NCBI GenBank assembly: GCA_030145955.1
Contig: JASLCR010000030.1
Span: forward strand, 1 to 10,229
Origin: Candidatus Saccharimonadales bacterium
GTDB taxonomy: Bacteria > Patescibacteriota > Saccharimonadia > Saccharimonadales > Saccharimonadaceae
Direction: 5' to 3'
Length of the DNA: 10,229 nt
Shown here: positions 5,707-10,229 of the stretch, piece after piece
Layout of the letters: each line of letters starts with the position of its first letter
Position numbering within the stretch: the stretch's first letter is position 1
The notes under the pieces: generated by a model
Database searches by the model: none
What the model was told of the DNA's origin: nothing
What the model saw: only the letters and a program-made list of their open reading frames with translations
Position numbers and translations under genes: made by a program

Positions 5707-7289
5707 GCATCCTCGGCAAGCAGTGCCGCAAGGACACCATTTGTCCAACCAAATCCATCCTGCAGAGGATACTCGCCACCGCCACCCAGACCAACACCAT
5801 CTTCTACATTATACTTTTCGATCAGCTTGTGCTGCTCGGTATATACTTTCATATTAAGCTTCACCCAGCGATTCTTAATCTCACGCGCAAGATCGTGATG
5901 GCCATAATTTCTTAAGCCTTCAATCACAATCCAATGAAGCGGCGCCCATCCATTTGCGCCGTCCCACTGCTGCCCGTTCTCTACAAGGCTGGTAGCAAGT
6001 CCACCAGTTTTTAGGAAATCCTTTTTGATTCTGCTTGCTACCGCATCTGCCTGCTCTTTACTTGCAACACGAACATATAGCGGAAATACTCCGGCGAGCG
6101 TTATCGAACTCGCTTGAGTGCTATGATGAAAATTATAGTCAACGAAAAACTTTTCACTTTCACTCCAACAATATTGCTGAATAGATTTTTCGCGTTTGTC
6201 GGCCAATTTTTGAAACTTCTGGGCAAGCAGAGGATTCTTCAAAAGTCGATATGTCTCGGCGATTGTGCGCTCAAGTTGCAGTAGTAGGCAATTTAAGTCA
6301 ACCGGTACGATATCTGCCGTATGGATCGTGCGAATATCTTGCGGATCAAGAAACCAACGAGAGCTAAAATCCCAGCCACTTTCCGCTGCGGCACGTAAAT
6401 GTAAATAGAGCCGTTCCGAGTCTCTTTCGACCGCGCCTTCTGCCGTTTCAACATCTTCTCTCAAACTTTCCGGGCGCGGCTGTCGCTTGTTGTCATAGTA
6501 CCTGTTCAAGTATGTCTCATTTGGCATCTCAACGACACGTGCGTAGGCTTTATGTTCCATCTTTGTTAGCTTCGTACGCCCTTTCATCCAAAAACGATAT
6601 TCTGCCAACATATACGGAAGATATTCAGCAAATGTTCGCGTGCGGCCTTTGTGCTTTGCGAGCAAGCGAACCATGTGACTAAAAAAAGGAGGCTGCGAGC
6701 GACTTACAAAATAACTACGATTAGCAGTTGGAATAAACCCAAACTTTCTGATCATAAACGCATAATTCTTCATCATGCCTTCAATCGTATTCCAGCGATT
6801 ATCGGCTGCCAGCCCAAGCATAATAAAGTATGAATCCCAATAAAACTGCTCCGAAAAACGGCCGCCTGGCACGATATAAGGGTACGGCAGCGCTAGCAGT
6901 GAGCCGCGTGTTAAACGATTGCGTCGCTCGAGTACATCCCACAATTCTGAGATATGCTCGCTCACTGTGTGATGAGAATTCGTGTGGTATTCTTCGCGCT
7001 CCTTGTGCGGGGCAAACTCGTAGAAATGGCGATTTACAAACTCGCGTAAATCGAACTCTGGATCTGCACGTGCCAGGAGATATTCTTTTTGTATTTCCTT
7101 CATCCTCCCACGCGGAATAAGATCGGCAAATGTTTTACCATCGTTGTATATCCTATTTTTCTGAACACTTTCAAATAGTTCACCCAACGCTTCGTCAGGA
7201 CTCTTGCCAGTACGCAGCAATACGCCTGTCGTTTTGACAAGATTCGTCTTCAAATAATCGCTGCGTGGCAAGCGTAAGGACTTTGGCAT
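5703..7289 (-). CDS. Alpha,alpha-trehalase, glycoside hydrolase family 37 (cytoplasmic type)
   Basis: A 528-residue enzyme hydrolysing trehalose to two glucoses; the length is close to E. coli TreF (549). Trehalase signature 1 is intact at 141-154 (PGGRF-x-E-x-x-YWDSY), and the acid region AAESGWDFSSRW (301-312) holds the likely catalytic acid Asp307, matching Asp312 of E. coli Tre37A. Signature 2 at 441-450 reads QWDGANGWAP, with Ala where the family usually has Pro. GGGGEYPLQDGFGWTNGV (502-519) holds the likely catalytic base Glu506. There is no signal peptide or membrane segment, so it should work in the cytoplasm, which requires trehalose or a trehalose derivative made inside or imported; no transporter or synthesis gene is in the window. 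It is monocistronic, with its own promoter. No kinase or phosphorylase partner is adjacent. The family assignment is firm; treA/treF naming cannot be settled. Confidence 0.96.
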   Translation of the reverse strand: MPKSLRLPRSDYLKTNLVKTTGVLLRTGKSPDEALGELFESVQKNRIYNDGKTFADLIPRGRMKEIQKEYLLARADPEFDLREFVNRHFYEFAPHKEREEYHTNSHHTVSEHISELWDVLERRNRLTRGSLLALPYPYIVPGGRFSEQFYWDSYFIMLGLAADNRWNTIEGMMKNYAFMIRKFGFIPTANRSYFVSRSQPPFFSHMVRLLAKHKGRTRTFAEYLPYMLAEYRFWMKGRTKLTKMEHKAYARVVEMPNETYLNRYYDNKRQPRPESLREDVETAEGAVERDSERLYLHLRAAAESGWDFSSRWFLDPQDIRTIHTADIVPVDLNCLLLQLERTIAETYRLLKNPLLAQKFQKLADKREKSIQQYCWSESEKFFVDYNFHHSTQASSITLAGVFPLYVRVASKEQADAVASRIKKDFLKTGGLATSLVENGQQWDGANGWAPLHWIVIEGLRNYGHHDLAREIKNRWVKLNMKVYTEQHKLIEKYNVEDGVGLGGGGEYPLQDGFGWTNGVLAALLAEDA

Positions 7290-7296
7290 ATTCTTA

Positions 7297-7325
7297 ATTA
7301 TAAAGAGATTTGCCTCTACTCACAA
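7297..7325 (-). promoter_or_regulatory. Promoter of the trehalase gene (TTGTGA - 17 - TATAAT)
   Basis: Minus strand: -35 TTGTGA (7325-7320), spacer of exactly 17 bases, consensus -10 TATAAT (7302-7297). The hexamer ends seven bases before the ATG at 7289, so the mRNA would start one base before the start codon. No Shine-Dalgarno is present. Confidence 0.7.
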
Positions 7326-7351
7326 CGATAAAAAATAAATAATGTGTAATC

Positions 7352-7383
7352 AAAAATTCGTTGGCATTCGTCAGCGGATTTTT
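7352..7383. terminator. 14-base-pair hairpin with flanking A/T tracts between typA and trehalase
   Basis: AAAAATTCGTTGGC (7352-7365) and GTCAGCGGATTTTT (7370-7383) enclose the loop ATTC. Read as plus-strand RNA all 14 positions pair, with three G-U pairs; read as minus-strand RNA the same three positions are A-C or C-A mismatches. The place, just past the typA stop, and the T tract on the minus strand suggest a typA terminator, yet the pairing favours the opposite strand, where no gene is upstream. It may work in both directions, stronger against plus-strand transcripts. Confidence 0.45.
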
Positions 7384-7393
7384 ATCACAAGTC

Positions 7394-9214
7394 TTATTTG
7401 CTTGCGCGTTTGCGCTCGTTTGCATCGAGATAGCGTTTGCGAAGACGAAGACTCTTTGGCGTCACTTCAAGTAGCTCATCATCTGCAATGAAGTCAATAC
7501 ACTGCTCAAGACTAAGATCAGTGAATGGCGTCAGTTGCACTACACCATCGCTTGAGCTTGAGCGCATATTCGTAAGATGCTTTGCCTTACAAACGTTGAT
7601 TTCCATATCTTCTTGGCGACGATTAAGACCAACGATCATACCAGAATATACCTCGACGCCTGGACCAACATACAGTTCACCACGTGCTTCAGCAGCTTGC
7701 AGTGCGTATGGAGTTGTTGTACCGGCTTCAAAAGCAAGTAGCACACCGTTACGAGTCTGCGGCATTTTGCCACCCATTGGCTGGTAGCCGTGCGGTAAGC
7801 TGTTCATGATCACTGTACCCTTGGTTGCTGTCAGCAAAATATTGCGTAAACCAATCAACGCGCGAGTTGGCAGAATATAATCAAGCCTCGTGGTGCCACT
7901 GGCAGTCGTTTCCTGACCACGCATCTCAGCACGGCGCGCGCCAAGCTCTTGACTAATCGCACCAACAAATTCTGCGCCAACTTCAATGTAGAGTTCTTCA
8001 ACTGGCTCTTTCGTAACGCCATCTTCTTCAATTGTCACTACTTGTGGGCGTCCTACTTCAAACTCGTAGCCTTCTCGGCGAAGAGTCTCGATAAGCACAC
8101 TTAGATGTAGCTCGCCACGACCAGACACCGTGAAGCCGATACCATCATCCTCAACACGAAGACTGACGTTTGTTTCGAGCTCCTTCTTCAGACGATCACC
8201 AATCTGACGTGATGTATTAAACTCACCCTCGCGGCCCTTCATAGGACTAGTGTTCGGGCCAAGATACATACTGATCGTCGGTGCTTCGATATCAATTGTC
8301 GGCAACGCTTCAGGATTTTCCTTATCGGCAATTGTTTCACCAATATGTGCATCAGCAATACCAGTAAGTGCCACGATATCACCCGCACATGCTTCGTCGA
8401 CTTCTTCGCGGTTAAGCCCACGATACCCAAATACTTTTTCAATGCGTCCAGAAATCTCCGTACCATCCCGCTTAATGAGTGTGATTGCTTGGCTACGCTT
8501 TGCCGTACCACGTGTTACACGGCCAATCGCGTATTTTCCAACAAATGAATCATATTGAAGGCTTGTCACAAGCAATTGTAAAGCCCCGTTGGTGTCAACA
8601 TTAGGAGCAGAGATATCGTTGATAATTGCTTCAAAAATTGGCTCTAGATCAGCGTGCTCGCTTGGATTTTCAGGTACCGATGTCCATGCCTTACCCTCAC
8701 GGCCAATCGCGTAGTAAATTGGGTAATGGAGCTGTGAATCGTCGGTTGCAAGTTCAAGGAAAAGATCTGCAAGCTCATCTTCCACTTCCTCTATGCGACG
8801 TGCAGGCTTATCAATCTTGTTAATTACCACTACTGGCTTAAGGCCAAGCTCTAGGGCTTTTGTTAGCACGAACTTCGTCTGCGGCATTGGGCCTTCTTGT
8901 GCGTCAACAATCAATAACACACCGTCAGCCATATTGAGCGTACGCTCCACTTCACCTGAGAAGTCAGCGTGTCCAGGGGTGTCGATGATATTAATCTTGT
9001 AGTCACCATGGTAGATTGACGTCTGCTTGGCGGTAATTGTAATACCACGTTCGTGCTCTTGGTCACCTGAATCCATAATGAGCTCTTGGCTCATTTCGGC
9101 CTGGTTGTCACGGAAGGTATTTGACTGCTTTAACAGTCCATCGACTAACGTTGTCTTGCCGTGGTCGACATGAGCGATGATTGCAATATTGCGTATTTGC
9201 TTTGGGTCTTTCAT
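7394..9214 (-). CDS. typA: Translational GTPase TypA/BipA
   Basis: Full-length (606 residues; E. coli BipA 607) ribosome-binding GTPase related to EF-G and LepA, which takes part in 50S ribosome assembly and in stress and low-temperature adaptation. GTPase motifs in order: G1 AHVDHGKTT (14-22), switch I RGITI (56-60), G3 DTPGH (78-82), G4 NKID (132-135), and a G5-like YAIGREGKA. Domain II, the EF-G-like domains III and V, and the TypA-specific C-terminal domain follow, with typical stretches such as GRGELHLSVLIETLRREGYE and GTVIMNSLPHGYQP. The start MKDPKQIRNIAIIAHVDHG is the family start. No Shine-Dalgarno lies at normal distance: GGAGG is present but 23 bases upstream, and GGGG nine bases upstream is the nearest purine run. 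It is monocistronic, between the second pilin and the trehalase. Confidence 0.97.
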   Translation of the reverse strand: MKDPKQIRNIAIIAHVDHGKTTLVDGLLKQSNTFRDNQAEMSQELIMDSGDQEHERGITITAKQTSIYHGDYKINIIDTPGHADFSGEVERTLNMADGVLLIVDAQEGPMPQTKFVLTKALELGLKPVVVINKIDKPARRIEEVEDELADLFLELATDDSQLHYPIYYAIGREGKAWTSVPENPSEHADLEPIFEAIINDISAPNVDTNGALQLLVTSLQYDSFVGKYAIGRVTRGTAKRSQAITLIKRDGTEISGRIEKVFGYRGLNREEVDEACAGDIVALTGIADAHIGETIADKENPEALPTIDIEAPTISMYLGPNTSPMKGREGEFNTSRQIGDRLKKELETNVSLRVEDDGIGFTVSGRGELHLSVLIETLRREGYEFEVGRPQVVTIEEDGVTKEPVEELYIEVGAEFVGAISQELGARRAEMRGQETTASGTTRLDYILPTRALIGLRNILLTATKGTVIMNSLPHGYQPMGGKMPQTRNGVLLAFEAGTTTPYALQAAEARGELYVGPGVEVYSGMIVGLNRRQEDMEINVCKAKHLTNMRSSSSDGVVQLTPFTDLSLEQCIDFIADDELLEVTPKSLRLRKRYLDANERKRASK

Positions 9215-9229
9215 AAAAATATGCCCCGA

Positions 9230-9244
9230 TTAAAGGGCCTCCAT
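9230..9244 (-). CDS. Possible leaderless mini-ORF (MEAL-stop) in the typA leader
   Basis: Minus strand: ATG GAG GCC CTT TAA, four codons plus stop. Its ATG sits exactly six bases after the -10 hexamer, the same geometry as at rarA, so transcription is predicted to start on its A. It is in frame with typA, ten codons upstream, with only the TAA preventing a fused start. It could be translated as a leader minigene affecting typA, or be chance. It contains the GGAGG that is too far from the typA ATG to be its ribosome binding site. Confidence 0.25.
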   Translation of the reverse strand: MEAL

Positions 9245-9250
9245 ACCATC

Positions 9251-9259
9251 ATTATAACA
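9251..9259 (-). promoter_or_regulatory. Extended -10 promoter of typA (TGt-TATAAT)
   Basis: Minus strand: consensus TATAAT (9256-9251) preceded by TGT (9259-9257). No good -35 at 17 bases (TGATGT). Transcription would start near 9244 and give a leader of about 30 bases, the only sizeable 5' UTR predicted in the window. Confidence 0.7.
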
Positions 9260-9296
9260 TATCTACGTGAGATACATCAGAACTTCACTCTAGCTA

Positions 9297-9983
9297 TTAG
9301 AGGTACTGCACATTCACATTCACCCATGCTGACTTCGTTACCCCATCTGGTGCAACTGCCCGTACCGAAAAAGTTTGGTAAAGGGGGCCGGTCGCTTGGG
9401 CTGGATAGGTAACCTGATTGCTTGTACACGAACGAGTTCCAGCACTCGGATTAGCAACTGATGACACCGCACAACCCTGCACCTCGTAGCTTGCAACCAA
9501 GCTTGGAGCTGCTGAGGTCCATGTAACCGTCATTTTGACATAATCGCTATAGCTATCGTACCCGCCAACTTCAGTTACCGACCCCGCAAGGTTGGTCGGA
9601 GCTGGAGGAGGTACTACTGGGCATGCACCCTGTTGGATTTTCCCATCTTGAGTAACATAATATTCTGGCACACCGCTTCTACTACTTTTTGCAGACAAGC
9701 AATACGAGGCGCTATCGGATGAACGATACGTAAAAGTTGTCCCTGGACTCGCAGCAAGATCTGTTGCTGTTGATGGATATGCTCCATTCTTCGATTGATC
9801 AATATCAAGTTTTTCAGATGCACCACGCAAATCAGACTGCAATACAGTACTGGCAGCTCGCTGCTGCGTCCCGTTATACGCAACGACACCAACCGTAGCC
9901 AAGATTGCGATCACAACAATCACAATAATGAGTTCAACAATTGTAAATCCTCTATGGAATCTTTGACTACGTCCAATAACCAT
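9297..9983 (-). CDS. Type IV pilin-like protein with a fibronectin-III-like C-terminal domain
   Basis: A 228-residue prepilin with modular layout. The leader MVIGRSQRFHRG ends at Gly12; the mature protein starts at Phe13 with Glu17 at +5. The helix (13-36) runs into AYNGTQQRA, almost the same as in the pilin at 3275-3817. The middle part (about 60-122) has a pilin-head pattern, GAYPSTATDLAASPGTTFTYRSSD, and cysteines 95 and 121. After a Pro hinge (VVPPPAPTNL) residues 128-228 look like a fibronectin type III or similar beta-sandwich: repeated alternating strands YVKMTVTWTS, ASYEVQGC and QTFSVRAVAPDG, ending in a strand VNVNVQYL, with Cys171 and Cys186 possibly paired. Such an added domain suits a minor or tip pilin that binds a surface, but this is inference. 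The pilin assignment is firm; the domain name rests on pattern only. Confidence 0.88.
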   Translation of the reverse strand: MVIGRSQRFHRGFTIVELIIVIVVIAILATVGVVAYNGTQQRAASTVLQSDLRGASEKLDIDQSKNGAYPSTATDLAASPGTTFTYRSSDSASYCLSAKSSRSGVPEYYVTQDGKIQQGACPVVPPPAPTNLAGSVTEVGGYDSYSDYVKMTVTWTSAAPSLVASYEVQGCAVSSVANPSAGTRSCTSNQVTYPAQATGPLYQTFSVRAVAPDGVTKSAWVNVNVQYL

Positions 9984-9993
9984 AAGTGGCTTC

Positions 9994-10023
9994 AGTATAT
10001 CACCCTAAACTGTATATGTGCAA
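9994..10023 (-). promoter_or_regulatory. Promoter of the second pilin gene (TTGCAC - 18 - TATACT, extended -10)
   Basis: Minus strand: -35-like TTGCAC (10023-10018), 18-base spacer ending in TGA, -10 TATACT (9999-9994). The hexamer ends ten bases before the ATG at 9983, giving a leader of about four bases. The -35-like TTGCA and the spacing match the other pilin promoter. Confidence 0.6.
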
Positions 10024-10102
10024 TAATGAGTCCATCTATGCCAACCCGAGCTACGGTAAGTAGAACGCTTTTCTAAAAGAATCACCCCTCAACCAACAAG
10101 AA
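10024..10102. other. Intergenic stretch between the tRNA-Ala terminator and the pilin promoter
   Basis: Seventy-nine bases with no supported gene. The only structure seen is a small palindrome, CTTTT-ag-AAAAG on the minus strand, too short to interpret. Confidence 0.4.
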
Positions 10103-10137
10103 GAACCCGCGACAAGCGCTAGGCCGGTCACGGGTTC
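10103..10137 (-). terminator. Hairpin terminator downstream of tRNA-Ala
   Basis: On the minus strand GAACCCGTGAC (10137-10127) pairs with GTCGCGGGTTC (10113-10103) over 11 positions, with one U-G, around a 13-base loop, and is followed by TTCTTGTT. On the other strand one position becomes A-C, so the element is built for the minus strand. It starts 14 bases after the tRNA-Ala 3' end and probably ends that transcript, separating it from the pilin promoter. Confidence 0.75.
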
Positions 10138-10151
10138 GAACTCTCATCTCT

Positions 10152-10228
10152 TGGTGGAGCATAGCGGATTCGAACCGCTCACCTCTTCGCTGCCAGCGAA
10201 GCGCTCTAGCCAAATGAGCTAATGCCCC
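10152..10228 (-). tRNA. tRNA-Ala (anticodon GGC), complete with encoded CCA
   Basis: Minus strand from 10228: acceptor GGGGCAT pairs with ATGCTCC, including the G3-U70 wobble that is the alanine identity element. D stem GCTC/GAGC, anticodon stem CTTCG/CGAAG with loop CTGGCAG (anticodon GGC, alanine), T stem AGCGG/CCGCT with loop TTCGAAT. The 3' end reads ACCA, so CCA is encoded. Length 77. Confidence 0.98.
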
Positions 10229-10229
10229 G

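Noticed and set aside
9238..9242. GGAGG as the Shine-Dalgarno of typA
   Set aside because: It is 23 bases from the typA ATG, far outside working distance; it falls within the possible mini-ORF instead.
9288..9302. Inverted repeat CTCTA-N5-TAGAG at the end of the second pilin gene as a terminator
   Set aside because: Only five pairs, A/T-rich, and no T tract follows; it also includes the stop codon and coding bases.
10130..10152. GGGTTCGAACTC as the T arm of a further tRNA next to tRNA-Ala
   Set aside because: The arms do not pair as a T stem on either strand; the segment is explained by the tRNA-Ala terminator hairpin.
1..10229. CRISPR array, insertion sequence, prophage or toxin-antitoxin system
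   Set aside because: No spaced repeats, terminal inverted repeats, transposase, integrase or small paired genes were found on either strand.

Overview
The window reads as a compact bacterial chromosome segment, probably from the Patescibacteria (Candidate Phyla Radiation), with Candidatus Saccharibacteria the best guess. This rests on the type IV pilins with a GFT(L/I)VEL start and an AYNG-x-Q motif, the mix of short cell-envelope genes, the very small intergenic gaps and general resemblance to that group. No rRNA or phylogenetic marker is present beyond housekeeping proteins, so the placement is an inference. UGA acts as a stop (ddl and the trehalase end in TGA at family-typical lengths), which argues against the recoded Gracilibacteria/SR1 lineages.

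Layout, left to right. A 3'-truncated tRNA-Phe(GAA) lies on the minus strand at the left edge. Next, also on the minus strand, comes a ddl-slipin operon: D-Ala-D-Ala ligase followed after 31 bases by a stomatin-like membrane protein. Divergent from ddl is rarA/mgsA, the only plus-strand gene. It runs tail-to-tail, with a 4-base overlap, into a minus-strand type IV pilin gene. Then come a second minus-strand operon (a secreted coiled-coil/CHAP peptidoglycan hydrolase plus a small two-helix DUF3592-like membrane protein), a cytoplasmic GH37 trehalase, typA/bipA, and a second pilin with a fibronectin-III-like C-terminal domain. The right edge carries a complete tRNA-Ala(GGC) with its own hairpin terminator.

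Functionally the segment mixes housekeeping genes (two tRNAs, translational GTPase TypA, fork-maintenance ATPase RarA) with envelope genes (Ddl and the CHAP hydrolase making and cutting peptidoglycan, slipin, DUF3592 protein, two pilins) and one catabolic enzyme (trehalase). For an epibiont, pili, wall remodelling and trehalose use would fit life on another bacterium, but that is inference.

The most striking pattern is in the promoters. Six of the seven genes that begin a transcription unit have a good -10 hexamer ending only 6 to 10 bases before the ATG, which predicts leaderless or nearly leaderless mRNAs. The seventh (typA) has the same geometry relative to a five-codon mini-ORF (MEAL-stop) in frame upstream of typA. 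The operon-internal slipin gene instead has a classical GGAGG ribosome binding site. Several of the promoters are of the extended -10 (TGn) type.
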